From Azorinus chamasolen (Eukaryota; Mollusca; Bivalvia; Cardiida; Solecurtidae), in contig OY755243.1 of NCBI GenBank assembly GCA_963576725.1, forward strand, positions 38,487,243 through 38,551,242: a stretch of 64,000 nt of DNA, given 5' to 3'. This document shows, in pieces, positions 38,461 through 49,269 of this stretch. Under the pieces are notes generated by a model. That model searched no databases. It had not been told where the DNA came from and was given only the letters and a program-made list of their open reading frames with translations. How positions within the stretch are numbered: the first letter of the stretch is position 1; every line of letters begins with the position of its first letter. The position numbers and the translations under genes are program-made.

Positions 38461-38585
38461 TAACCCTTTACCTCATAAATATTCACGTGAGAAATAACGA
38501 AAGTATGAGTAGGCCTATTTATTAGCTGCTTTTTATAATGACATATGGACACAAAGAACAATGCCAAGGCAGAAACATTTAAGTA
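38461..38585 (-). mobile_element. TTAA-1 left part
   Basis: TTAACCCTTTACCTCATAAATATTCACGTGAGAAATAACG ... CAATGCCAAGGCAGAAACATTTAAG stops where TA-A begins. The rest is not found on the other side. Confidence 0.55.
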
Positions 38586-38788
38586 CAGTAAAACATCTCT
38601 ATAACGGCCACTAAAGTACATCAAATATTTTGCGTTAAAGGCATGCGGCTGCTTAAAGCAAGGTGAAAGTAAAACAGAACGCTCCTATAGGAGCGTTCTG
38701 TTTTACTTTCACATTGCTTTAAGCGGCAACCTGTCTAAATACCAACTAATCAACACAATTTGGCGGCCGTCATAGAGAGGTTTTACTG
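38586..38788. mobile_element. TA-A palindromic MITE, full length
   Basis: CAGTAAAACATCTCTATAACGG ... GTCATAGAGAGGTTTTACTG; centre ACGCTCCTATAGGAGCGT; TA both sides. Confidence 0.9.
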
Positions 38789-38799
38789 TAATCACAAAG

Positions 38800-39010
38800 T
38801 CTGTGTGTGTCATATTAAAATGTATGTTAGTTCATGCCTAGTTGCATTTGTGAGTTTAAGTGTCTGTAAAAAGTCCATGTCACTTCTCTTCACAAAGAAC
38901 AAGTCCCCTCGATAACCCAGGCGTAAAGGTGTCATATTTATCTAGACGAGACAGGGAACTTGCACCCCTTGCATCCCTATGGCAGCTTGATGCTCAGAAT
39001 TGTGAGGGTA
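38800..39010 (+). repeat. Dispersed repeat R1, copy 1
   Basis: AGTTCATGCCTAGTTGCATTTGTGAGTTTAAGTGT ... TGTCACTTCTCTTC ... CTCGATAACCCAGGCGTAAAGGTGTCA ... TATGGCAGCTTGATGCTCAGAATTGTGAG. A second copy is at 61535. No terminal repeats or frame; type unknown. Confidence 0.65.
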
Positions 39011-39149
39011 GTACTCCAGTGCTTTAATGCTTTCATTTTGAATATTTGTATAAAACAACATTGGCACCATTTATATTTAATTGCTATTTTTTTCAAAATG
39101 GCATGTGTCACATTCATGCTTGTTTGGTATTGGTAAACACTGTAGTCAA

Positions 39150-39272
39150 GTCTATTAAACCATATGCAAAATCACCAGACCCCGATCGATCACACCGCTC
39201 ATAATGGAACATTCTGATCTCGGTCTACACTGTTTGCAAACGCGTGAAAATACGTTTATATGAGTAAAGGGT
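39150..39272 (-). mobile_element. TTAA-1 right part
   Basis: ATCACCAGACCCCGATCGATCACACCGCTC ... CATTCTGATCTCGGTCTACACTGTTTGCAAACGCGTGAAAATACG ... GAGTAAAGGG. Confidence 0.55.
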
Positions 39273-39396
39273 GGAGTCACACGTTATACCAACTCACAAC
39301 TCGGACAATTGATATCAAAATGTCTTTGGGTTACACAAATGTACAATAGAATTTGAACACAGTAGTCTTAAAAGCGAGTGATGCATGTCAAAAATA

Positions 39397-39598
39397 CAGT
39401 AAAACCTCTCTATAACGGCCACTAAATTACATAAATTATTTTGTGTTAAAGGCAGGTGGCTGCTTAATGCTAGGTGAAAGTAAACAAAATGCTCCTATAG
39501 GAGCGTTCTGTTTTACTTTCATCTTGCTTTAAGCAGCCACCTGCCCTAAATACCAACTAATTAACACAATTTAGTGGCCGTTATAGAGAGATTTTACT
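39397..39598. mobile_element. TA-A palindromic MITE
   Basis: CAGTAAAACCTCTCTATAACGG ... GTTATAGAGAGATTTTACT; centre ATGCTCCTATAGGAGCGT. The right end abuts a second partial copy. Confidence 0.85.
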
Positions 39599-39602
39599 AT
39601 AA

Positions 39603-39749
39603 TACAGAAAGCTCCGACAAGAGCGTTCTGTTTTACTTTCACCTTGCTTTAAGCAGCCAGTTTTACTTTCACCTTGCTTTAAGCAGCCACTTGCCCTAAA
39701 TACCAACTAATTAACATAATTTAGTGGCCGTTATAGATAGGTTTTACTG
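39603..39749. mobile_element. TA-A partial copy with duplicated right arm
   Basis: CAGAAAGCTCCGACAAGAGCGTTCTG, then TTTTACTTTCACCTTGCTTT twice in succession (39629 and 39661), then the normal right end GATAGGTTTTACTG. Confidence 0.75.
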
Positions 39750-39769
39750 TATTAGGATTTAAGAACACT

Positions 39770-39951
39770 GTTAATTATTTGAATGAAGATTATGCTCCAT
39801 TAGTATGTAAGGCCTAACTTTGGTTGATGGTTTTTAATTTAAAAAAACAGAGCAGACTCTGATCAGAGGGCTCCTCTAGGAGCCCTCTGATCTGGATCCA
39901 CCCTGCATGCAAACGCCAGTATATTATTGTATCTCGCATTCAAAGTTTTAA
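39770..39951 (-). mobile_element. TTAA-1 subtype core
   Basis: ACAGAGCAGACTCTGATCAGAGGGCTCC TCTA GGAGCCCTCTGATCTGGATCC is a clean stem; CTCGCATTCAAAG follows. Ends are not defined. Confidence 0.6.
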
Positions 39952-40560
39952 CACTTTATTCATGTACATATGACAATACTGAAGACTACTATAAACTTCG
40001 CCAAGAATTCCAGATACACACTGTATGATCGATGAAGAGCTATCCTAATTACATTGCATTTTACAATGATTAAAGAAACGTCTATCATTTTTGACAGTTG
40101 TAACACATGAAAAAAGGTCATGCATACCGATTGTGAATGAACCGCATTTAATGAATTAACTTAGATTTATAAATTTTAATAACCCTTAGCCTGCCACATA
40201 TTTTTTATCATTCTACTCTCAATGAATATTAAACAGGCAAATCGTTACAAAAATATACAGGATTATATTGAAATGATTTCCTAGGCAAAAGGATAGAGCA
40301 TGCAGGCATGGATTTTCCATGGCAAACAGTACAGACCCAGATGCGAGAGCTCCTATAGTATGCTCCAAATAATTATGCTAATTACGACTGATTGTATAAC
40401 AAATCAATGGATCATGTGAGGTATGTACGAGTATGCAAATGAGAATAAACTCGCTAAGTTCCTGTTTCCTCTAAACCATGAAATATAGTGTCTAGTAGTG
40501 TCTAGTTCAAACTCAGTTTAGACCCAGATGAAGCGCCAAGTAACGCGGCATCTCCTGCAG

Positions 40561-40797
40561 ATTAGAGATACATGTAATAGCCGTTGGATCATTAAAGGTT
40601 TGATACAATATTAAAGTCTCGCATCTCATGCAGTACAGAGATACATGTAACAGCCATTCGATCATAAAGGTTTGATACAATAAAGTCTCCTACAGATCAG
40701 AGATACATGTAACAGCCATTCGATCAGAAACGTTTGATACAATAAAGTCTCCTGCAGATCAGAGATACATGTAATAGTCATTCGATCAATAAAGTCT
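40561..40797 (+). repeat. ~60 bp tandem repeat, four units
   Basis: AGAGATACATGTAA(T/C)AGCC ATTCGATCA ... GTTTGATACAATAAAGTCTC recurs near 40564, 40637, 40699 and 40760. The next sequence to the left is a worn TTAA-4 core (40510-40560). Confidence 0.85.
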
Positions 40798-40825
40798 AGC
40801 TAATCCCATCACATAATTTATTACT

Positions 40826-40924
40826 AAAGGGTAGCATAATTTAGCACTGCATTAAGCTACCACATTTTTAAACAAATCCGGCATTATATTTCTTTTGAGT
40901 GATCATATTAGCGAGACTTTACTG
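40826..40924. mobile_element. TA-B right arm
   Basis: AAAGGGTAGCATAATTTAGCACTGCATTAAGCTACC ... GATCATATTAGCGAGACTTTACTG. Confidence 0.5.
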
Positions 40925-41600
40925 CAATCATTAAAAATTCGACGGATGAAAGTTTGAGCGGGTGGCAATTTTTACTGCAGGATAATAGCAACATTTCTAT
41001 GAGATTTTAAGATTATGAAATGTATGCCTTTTTGCGAGGATAACATAATTCGGTTGATATCTAAACAAAACCAGAATCAAACGCTGCGCAAAGCTATTTG
41101 TATAATGCATGTCAGCAAATATTCTCTCTATACAATGTCATGAAGTCCTGATATATATGCGATATTCACGTACGTTGAATAATGTTGGGCACATTGGAAC
41201 ATGTAGAATATAAACTCTCCTCTAACGTATCGTCTTTACTGCGTGACAGCAATATCAGACAATCCCAAGAGCCGAGCTGTAAATACTTGGAGCATTGATT
41301 TATCAATTCTCTTATTTCTCAGTCAAACGCTTCATATCTGGTACCCATTAGAATAACATCGATGAGTACCGGCAAGACAGGATGTGGCGGAGAAAAACAG
41401 TGTAAAGTAATATATCTAAAACGTTCCCCTATCTACTTCTCTGAAAAGGGCCTGCTGGAAAGAAACTTTTGATGCGTTTAAATCACCATGTTTCCTGTTT
41501 GGCATTTCTAACTTGCGAAAGACGTCTTGATATCAGTCAATATATCCACGTGCAATTATAGTCTCATGCGATATTTTATTAACTGCAATGTCATTTCAAC
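40925..41600. other. No recognisable feature
   Basis: The stretch lacks the MITE signatures, has no long frame on either strand and no clear repeat. It may be old unique intergenic or intronic sequence. Confidence 0.5.
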
Positions 41601-41607
41601 TAGTTTT

Positions 41608-41755
41608 GATCCATGCTTTTAAAACTTTTTAGTTGAGTCTGAGTTCGTTCTCAAGTTTTTGATTGGTCAGATTTGAGCCTTTGGCTCAAATCTGACCAAT
41701 CAAAAGCTTGAGAACAAACTCAGACTCAACTAAAAATCTTTATAAGCATGGACCC
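41608..41755. mobile_element. HP element, full length (~148 bp)
   Basis: GATCCATGCTTTTAAAACTTTTTAG ... TTGAGTCTGAGTTCGTTCTCAAG ... TTTATAAGCATGGACCC. Each arm carries GATTGGTCAGATTTGAGCC or its complement, and the centre is GAGCCTTTGGCTC. The stem is nearly perfect over its whole length. The superfamily is not assigned, because the target duplication is not clear. Confidence 0.85.
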
Positions 41756-42109
41756 TGATCCAGTTAGATATTCAATGTCTCGGTTTAGCAATTTACTCAA
41801 TACAAATTCCAGCATGCCACAAAAAGGTCACGACATTGTAACCTTCACTGTGGAACAACGAGCAAAATCACTGTCAAATAGGTTGACGACTGTTAATGTT
41901 CATTCATTAAATTGTAATCAGTAGACACTTTGTCAAAATGAGCGATGATTTTTTCATACGAAAATAGAAGCAGGAAATGCTTAATTTTATTGCATAATGC
42001 ATATGATTGCAAAAGATATAAATCATCTAATACAGAATGGGGTTTTACTTACATTTTCGTTTTATTTTGATAAGATGTACATATATATAAGAATTCATGA
42101 CATCATGCA

Positions 42110-42293
42110 TATATGTATCAATTAACTGATGTTTGACCATGGCACAAACTATAGAATCATATCTACAATGTAACATTATTTCATAAACATTCAGAGGAGA
42201 CCCTGCTCAGATGGCTCCTACACGGATTGTCTGATCTGGGTCAATGTGTTTGTTAAAGGCGACAATAGACGTATCTATGTAGGAAAGGGCTAA
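42110..42293 (-). mobile_element. TTAA-1 right part
   Basis: CATTCAGAGGAGACCCTGCTCAGATGGCTCC TACA CGGATTGTCTGATCTGGGTC ... GTAGGAAAGGGCTAA. Confidence 0.6.
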
Positions 42294-42385
42294 AATATGC
42301 TTTAAAATATAACATGGGGCATGACAGTTATAGTTTAGATATGTCACGTGTGTAATGCTTTTCTATCCACGTGATCAACATAAGT

Positions 42386-42626
42386 TTTTACCTCATGATT
42401 TATTTTGCAAATATATATCGCTTCATCATCCATGGACTGCATTTTATAGTGGTACCTAAACAATGATGAACGTTTGGCCATTTCAGAAACCGTAGAATCA
42501 GATTCATATTATACAATAAGCTAACTGAGTACACCATCATCGGGCGGCTTTTACAGGAGCCGTCTGATCTGGGTTACTCGGTTTGCAATTGGGTTGAAAG
42601 GTGTTTATATCAGGAAAAGGGAATAA
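42386..42626 (-). mobile_element. TTAA-1 element, worn
   Basis: TTTTTACCTCATGATTTATTTTGC ... CATCATCGGGCGGCTTTTACAGGAGCCGTCTGATCTGGGTTACTCGG ... CAGGAAAAGGGAATAA. Confidence 0.6.
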
Positions 42627-43387
42627 ATAATGTAAAAAGTACTAAATATAGCACCAGAGCACCTAAATGCATGTTGCCAGGGTGTATGACGTAATAAAAT
42701 AGGTTATGTTTCAAAAGGTCTTTATTTTCAGAATGAGTTTAATGTTAGAATTTCAAACAAAATTTTGCATGCTGGTACTTTGTTTAATCTTGCTGCATGT
42801 GTGTTACATAATTTAAGTAGTTCTGTCTTTCTGTACAGTGACCAGCTTGTTCAGGTACTTCTTTGTTGACGTGATTTCTGATATGGGTGTACACTGTTTG
42901 TGGTACCATTGAACTCCTTTGCACAAACTTGAAGAGTTTCATTCATGTGTGTACCAATGTTTTTACAACTGACTATATTTATTTCCATCGTATATTAATG
43001 AAATTATTCAAATCATTATCTTTGTTCTAGCATGCCATGCTTCCTACTCGTTGAAAACTCTACAATAAACGCATATTTTCAATAACATCATAAAACTTGG
43101 CATGTGTCATGTTCAATAATTATTATAAAGATTGTCATTTTTAACTTATATCGGAAAATGCCCTATGATAAAAAAAAACATTTTCATCGATACTTATAAG
43201 TTTTGAATAACAATATTATTGGCATATGTCGAACAGTTAACGAAACTGAAAAACCCAGCCCGAAAAATTACTAATATATTGCCGAATAAAATCGGGTATT
43301 CGATATCAAACACATAAAAGTTTTGTCTTCGGCGTTTATTCGATTGGTTTTCTTATGATATGTATTTCTTTTCAGCAAATGATTTAT
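42627..43387. other. No recognisable feature
   Basis: I find neither a convincing frame nor a family signature, apart from isolated phrases (TGTACACTGTTTGTGG near 42890) that could be remnants of a TTAA-1 core. Confidence 0.45.
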
Positions 43388-43627
43388 TTAACACTTTCCC
43401 TCACATAGACGTGTATTTGCAAAAAGAGTAGACCCAGATCAGACGGCTCCTATAGGAGCCGTCTGATCAGGGTCTGCTCTGTTTGCTAGTGGAAATTGAA
43501 AGATCTGTTTCTTTAGTTTCTTAAATGGCTACAATGTTCCACCTTCCGTATTTCGTTATAACGATTTTCTCATGACTTTTCATTAGGTATTAAATTTGGA
43601 ATAAACATAGAAGGGGGAAAGGGTTAA
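43388..43627 (+). mobile_element. TTAA-1 element, full length
   Basis: TTAACACTTTCCCTCACATAG ... GGGGGAAAGGGTTAA; core GACCCAGATCAGACGGCTCC TATA GGAGCCGTCTGATCAGGGTC shows the A/T stem difference. Confidence 0.9.
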
Positions 43628-43924
43628 TTTTTAGGTAACGTTGCCAGTAGAGGCTATCACTTTAACAACTCATCTTACTTCTGACAGCAAGTGTGTCGCC
43701 GCCCTTAAAGGCAGCTCTTCGTTTTCTTCACTATATCCTTCACTGTCTGTTTCAATTATCACCAGGAAACGACCTATCAATTATGAAGTTATGCATATTG
43801 TTTTTATGAGTAAGTATGAGCCACAATACTAAAATATATATTAGGGGCTATGTAAACAGAGCTATCTATAACTCACTCGCTTTGGATGACAAAGCAATTA
43901 TTTGATTCAATGCGAGTTTTACTC

Positions 43925-44098
43925 TTTAACTTTTGCTACTAGTGTGCTTGCACTTGCAAACAGCGTAGATCCGGATCAAAGGGTTCGTCTAGGAGGCCCC
44001 ATCAGGATCAGGATCTGCATTGTTTGGCATTCAAAATTCCTCAAACATATGTAACCCTCATCATTAAACTGTGTATATTCAACATTCAAGTGATTAAA
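43925..44098 (+). mobile_element. TTAA-1 CATTCAAA subtype
   Basis: CTTTAACTTTTGCTACTAGTG ... CAAACAGCGTAGATCCGGATCAAAGGG ... TCAGGATCTGCATTGTTTGGCATTCAAAATTCCTC ... CATTCAAGTGATTAA. Confidence 0.6.
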
Positions 44099-44356
44099 TA
44101 TATAAATCTCTGTGGAAAACCCCTCACCACAAAATCAATCACTGTGGTAGTGTTATAGCTACAGTCACCATTGGGCGTATACGTTTGTAGGTGTTGGGTC
44201 TGTGTCAGTCACCCTACTGCCAAGAGTCCGGTCAGTCATTTTGATTCATTACAACAGGCAAAAATTAAGGTTATAAAATGTAAGCAACAAAACCTACTAT
44301 CAAACTAAGACTTGCATGTGTTCCTGCTCGGCTATTTACTTTACTTGAATGTAATA

Positions 44357-44560
44357 CAATGAAATCCCTCTAAAGACACCACTTTATGAATAAACATATA
44401 TATCCCAGACAGCAGGTAATTGCTTAATGCAGGGCAAATGGAAAACTCCTGCGGGAACTTTTTGGTCAACTATACAGTCCTGCATTAGGATGCTTTAGCA
44501 TCTACATTTAAGACTAATAATTAGCCCTCATGTGATGATCGCTTTAGATGGGTAATACTG
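44357..44560. mobile_element. TA-B MITE, diverged
   Basis: CAATGAAATCCCTCTAAAGACACC ... GATCGCTTTAGATGGGTAATACTG; inner ATTGCTTAATGCAGGGCAAATGG. Confidence 0.7.
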
Positions 44561-44561
44561 T

Positions 44562-45343
44562 ACCTAAAACAGTGCCAATGTACCACTGAGAAAACCTAAT
44601 GTCATGTCATATGTTAGGCTATGTTAGGCTAAAACAAGTAACAGCTTCAACACACATTCTAAAATATATATGTATACTTTTGGTTTCAGCAAGCGTTTAA
44701 AGCGGTTTCCCTCTGGCAACGCGTTTTGAAACCGTCCAGAAGACTGTTCCATGTGTTTGACATTGAATAACCCAATTCGACGATGTATAAGTCTGTATTT
44801 GGGTTGATTTTTAGTTTGGTATCTGTTCGAATAGGCAGGTAACAGTTTGTTGTACAACAAAAAATAAGTATCGATGAAAGGGGTTTTGTATCACATGGAC
44901 ATTTTTCGATATACGTTCAAATTGACAATCTTCATAAGAGTAATTGAATATAACCAATACCATGCTTTATGATTTTATTGAAAATGTGCGTTTATTGTAG
45001 AGATTATCACTTTTAAATATTTCTGGCAGTCAATGCGATAAGTCAACAATTTCTCCCCTGCTGTGACGTCGACCTGACGTATCCATTTAATGTATCAGGG
45101 CGCAATGCCTTTGTTTGCACACTGCGTGCCTGAGATAAGATTAATTCTGTATGGTATGTATAAGTCTTATGGGTTATTGACCAAAATGACCACTGATTAG
45201 CTTGTCCACTTTGATCCACGCATGTTTACTCTTCAATTTCCCACCCTGTGTGTTATTGCGTTTATACGGCTCTAAAGCTGATATAACTGATAGCATGTGA
45301 AATGGGTACATACCCCAAATTGTTGAGTTTACAACGCTTTAAC
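44562..45343. other. No recognisable feature
   Basis: Mostly unique-looking sequence. The 78-codon minus-strand frame at 44624-44860 has no recognisable domain, no splice context I trust and no family resemblance. Confidence 0.45.
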
Positions 45344-45530
45344 ATTTAATCTGCTGACTACATTATAGTTAGTAGAAAATGTTGTCTGTTCAGTTTTCAA
45401 AATTGTTTTTATCTCGCATTTCTTTTTTTTAAAAACATATCAGAGCGTCAAACAATTTGGACCCTGACAAGAAATTTGTTTAACCTAAATTGTTTGCAGA
45501 GCTGGGTCCGCCGACAAGCAGGTAAATGGT
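45344..45530 (-). mobile_element. TTAA-4 element, core decayed
   Basis: TTTAATCTGCTGACTAC ... GCGTCAAACAATTTGGACCCTGACAAG ... CCTAAATTGTTTGCAGAGC ... AGCAGGTAAATGG. Confidence 0.5.
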
Positions 45531-45762
45531 AGATTATCCAGTTTTACTTACAGTGGTATTCGCTTACTTGATTTTGACTTGGGTCAGACAGAGACTAAGT
45601 GTGAATATATCAGTTCAAAATAACTGATTCTTCACGAAATAGTTTCTATGGACGATAGACCTATGCAAAACCACGAAGTATACGAGGAGAAATGGACCAA
45701 ATACAATGAGCTGCAATAAAAACAAAACCATGCGTTTATTTGGATATTAGCAGCATATGCTT

Positions 45763-45980
45763 AACACTTTACCTTATGAATATGTATGCGAGAAATAGTG
45801 ACGTCATGATCATTTATAAGCTGAAGTCTTATATAATGGTAAAAGGACACATGATGAAATGACTATGACAGCTATTATATCATATCTATATGCTTACACA
45901 AGCTATGGTAGGCGCCGTCTGGTCTGGATCTACTCTATTTGTTAAGGCGCCAAAATTTAGCTCTATCAGTTTAGAGATTG
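45763..45980 (-). mobile_element. TTAA-1 element, half core
   Basis: TTAACACTTTACCTTATGAATATG ... ATGGTAGGCGCCGTCTGGTCTGGATCTACTCTATTTG. Confidence 0.5.
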
Positions 45981-46168
45981 CTCATAATACAAAACAGTTA
46001 GCGTTTCTGAAAGTTGGTTGCTCTTTCCTAGTCAATTAGCTCACCTCTTGAGATCAATTGTTTTTGACATATTGCTTCTAGTTGCAACATTGTGACATGA
46101 GCAGCCCTTGGAAACAGACTAGGTCAGTAAAACGCAATATAATAGGTGACCCTTAATAATATAAAACT

Positions 46169-46357
46169 TTAACCATTTACTTCATACAAATGTCCTTTCA
46201 TGCATTTGTAAACAGAGAAGATCCAGATCAAAAAGCCTCTGCTGGAGATGTCTCATCGGGGTCTGCTGTATTCGCTTATTGGGTTATATAGATAATGAGT
46301 AAACAGTTTTTGTCTTGGCCTAAAATTCCTTTGAAAAGTTCCCATTGTCAAAATTAA
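46169..46357 (+). mobile_element. TTAA-1 element, truncated on the right
   Basis: TTAACCATTTACTTCATAC ... GAGAAGATCCAGATCAAAAAGCC ... GATGTCTCATCGGGGTCTGC. It ends at the TTAA shared with the next copy. Confidence 0.6.
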
Positions 46358-46604
46358 CCCTTTCCCTCATATAGACGTGTTTTCACGCATTTGCAAACAG
46401 AGTAGACCCAGATCAGACGGCTCCTAGAGGAGCCGTCTGATCAGGGTCTGCTCTGTTTGCTAGTGGAATTTGAAAAGATCTGTTTCTTTACTTTCTAAAA
46501 TGGCAGCAATAACCCACCTTCCATATTTTATTGTAACTGTTCTGTCCATGAGTCTTCAGTAGGTATAAAAATTTGGAATAAATGTAGAACAGGGAAAGGA
46601 TTAA
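46354..46604 (+). mobile_element. TTAA-1 element, full length (251 bp)
   Basis: TTAACCCTTTCCCTCATATAG ... CAGGGAAAGGATTAA; core GACCCAGATCAGACGGCTCC TAGA GGAGCCGTCTGATCAGGGTC. Interior: CCACCTTCCATATTTTATTG. Confidence 0.92.
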
Positions 46605-47014
46605 GTTAATGTATATGCATTAAATGATCAATTCACGTATCAACGTTCTTTAGCGAAAGGGTGAGAGGAGAACGACCAGCGTGCTTACACTAAGACACGT
46701 TGTTATGAAGGCTATTTTTAAGTATTTCGAAAAGAAAATGCCATTTGGCGTCTATTATCACCCCGGAAAAACATGACTCCCAGGGTCTTCGATGGTTTGT
46801 TTACCCCACACAAAGAAATATAAGAACATGGCAACTTAGTTGTAGAATACAATATAGAACATTTGTGCAAAAGTGTGTTGTTGCTTTTTTATTTTCGTAA
46901 AGAAAAAGGCACTACCCTTCAATACAGTAATATATTTATCTCTGCTAAAATGTACAGGTACATTGCATTTAGGTTGGCTTCAACTGAATTATACTATCAT
47001 TACAAAAAGGATCG

Positions 47015-47163
47015 AGGGTCCGAGGCTATAAAATATGTGAGTCTGAGTCTGAGATAATTCTCAGAAATCAGATTGGTCAGATTCTGAGCAAACTCAGAAT
47101 CTGACCAATCATATGCTTGAGAATGATCTCAGTCTCAGGCAAAAAGTTTATAACCTCAGGACC
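47015..47163. mobile_element. HP element, AATCAGA variant
   Basis: GGGTCCGAGGCTATAAAATATG ... GTCTGAGATAATTCTCAG ... CAGATTGGTCAGATTCTGAG and its complement ... AGTTTATAACCTCAGGACC. Same variant as the copy at 20367. Confidence 0.8.
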
Positions 47164-47220
47164 AGAACATGTAGAAAATAAATTATTATACATGTGTGCA
47201 AGTATTTCTTATATACAGCG

Positions 47221-47474
47221 TTAACCCTTTCCTTCATATAAACGCTTTTTCACGCCTTTGCAAAAAGAGCAGACCCAGATTAGGCGGCTCCTATTGGAGC
47301 CGTCTGATCCAGGTCTTCAATGTTTGCTTGTGGAATTATATAGATATGATTCTACACTTTCTAGCAATACCAAAACATACTGTATATTCGTATATACACC
47401 ATTATAAAAGTTCAGCTTATAGATATTCTTGTCGTCGTTATTTTTACATAAATATTCAACAGGGAAAGGGTTAA
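47221..47474 (+). mobile_element. TTAA-1 element, full length
   Basis: TTAACCCTTTCCTTCATATAAACGC ... CAACAGGGAAAGGGTTAA; core GACCCAGATTAGGCGGCTCC TATT GGAGCCGTCTGATCCAGGTC. Confidence 0.9.
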
Positions 47475-47815
47475 GGAAATGATTAACGTGACACGTTCTA
47501 TTGGTATCTCATTATTCGTGTATGTTATACACGGGCTCGTTATTAATAAGGGCTTTATCTTATTTCAATGAGCCCATAGTTTCTCCATATCAATACTTTT
47601 TGTTTTGAAATTTCAACTGATAAGGTGCGGTCCGATTTGTAGTGTGTACATTGATGAAAGGAAGTATTTAGACATCTTGCTATGTTCAGCTTTATCAAAT
47701 TATAAACATTGTTGCGGTTAGACCTAGAGTAGAAGAGTTTGTATTTCATTTTGGGCCGAGAATTATCCCATACCAAGGAAATAGTATGTGTATGACAAAC
47801 ATGAATAGGGAAATC

Positions 47816-48031
47816 TTAACCACTTGCCTGATGAATATTCATGTAAGAAAACTTTGATAACGACGTCGTGAAAATCTATTAGCTGATATTTTATAATGGA
47901 CATACTGTTTTGGAGATTGTTGAAACTATAATATAATCAGATCTGACTAAATCCATAAGCAAACAGAGAAGAGCCTTAATCAATTATATTTGCTAAAGCG
48001 TGGAAATGCGTTCTACCAAGGAAAGTGTTAA
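47816..48031 (-). mobile_element. TTAA-1 element lacking the hairpin
   Basis: TTAACCACTTGCCTGATGAATATTCATG ... CATAAGCAAACAGAGAAGAGCC, then directly TTTGCTAAAGCGTGGAAATGCG ... GGAAAGTGTTAA. Almost the whole palindrome is missing. Confidence 0.65.
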
Positions 48032-48106
48032 ACATAATAAAGGGAAAGTACAGGCAGCTTGAGTTCGAAGGAAGCTTGGCCATACAGCGAGAAATTATGT
48101 TATGTT

Positions 48107-48240
48107 TCAGTCTGCTAATCATGACCTGCATGACCTTTTTAGAAACAGTTTGGATCCAGAGCAGATATCAATGAACATGGCGTGTTACCATGGTTCAGTA
48201 TGCATGACACTCGTTCAATGGGTTCCTAAAACTTTATAAG
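48107..48240 (+). mobile_element. TTAA-4 fragment
   Basis: TCAGTCTGCTAATCATGACCTG ... AAACAGTTTGGATCCAGAGCAGA ... CATGACACTCGTTCAATGGGTTCC. Confidence 0.45.
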
Positions 48241-48306
48241 CAGTATAAGAGTAAATACGGGCAAAGAAAAGAAAACAATTCACCCACATCGTATTGAAGG
48301 GTATCC

Positions 48307-48945
48307 GTGACCGTGCAAACAGTGTAGACCAATACCAATTAAGACATGTGTTACGTGTGTCCGTGCAAAAAGTGTAGACCAATACCGATTAAGACATGGG
48401 TTACTTGTGTCCGTGCAAACAGTGTAGACCAATACCAATTAAGACATGTGGTACTTGTGTCCGTGCAAACAGTGTAGACCAATACCAATTATGACATATG
48501 TTACTTGCGTCCGTGCAAAAAGTGTAGACCAATACCAATTAAGACATGGTTGCTTGTGTCCGTGCAAACAGTGTAGACCAATACCAATTAAGATATGTGT
48601 TACTTGTGTCCGTGCAAAAAAAGTGTAGACCAATACCAATTAAGACATGTGTTACTTGCATCCGTGCAGACAGTGTAGACCAATACCAATTAAGACATGT
48701 GGTACTTGTGTCCGTGCAAACAGTGTAGACCAATACCAATTATGACATATGTTACTTGCGTCCGTGCAAAAAGTGTAGACCAATACCAATTAAGACATGG
48801 TTGCTTGTGTCCGTGCAAACAGTGTAGACCAATACCAATTAAGATATGTGTTACTTGTGTCCGTGCAAAAAAAGTGTAGACCAAAACCAATTAAGACATG
48901 GTTACTTGCATCCGTGCAGACAGTGTAGACCAATATCAATCAAGC
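48307..48945 (+). repeat. 50 bp satellite array, about 13 units, with 251 bp higher order
   Basis: Unit GTCCGTGCAAACAGTGTAGA CCAATACCAATTAAGACATG TGTTACTTGT. The block 48446-48650 recurs almost exactly at 48697-48900, five units apart. The GCAAACAGTGTAGACC part is the outer arm of a TTAA-1-type hairpin. Short frames on both strands are repeat peptides. Confidence 0.93.
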
Positions 48946-49269
48946 CATAAATAATAAGGCAATCTGTAACATCTGCCAAATGTACGAGTATCAAACTATC
49001 AAACCGGGCAGAGACAGTCTCTCTAACGCAGTTACATGCTATTATCTGAGTCGACACTGTTTACAAATCTCCCGTTCTATATCAGATTATCAAAATATTT
49101 GATATAACAATTTGCATGCACGCGATATGTAATTGATTGTAAAGTTTAGCCTGTCTAAAGCGACCAATGCATTGGTAAGGAAATGTTTAAAAGCAAGTGG
49201 TTGTTTAATGCACGTGAAAGTAATGCAGAAAGCTTCTATGGGAGTTTTCTGTATTACTTTCGTCCAGCA

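Noticed and set aside
48307..48945. CRISPR-like array
   Set aside because: The units are contiguous tandem repeats without unique spacers, and the genome context is animal-type.
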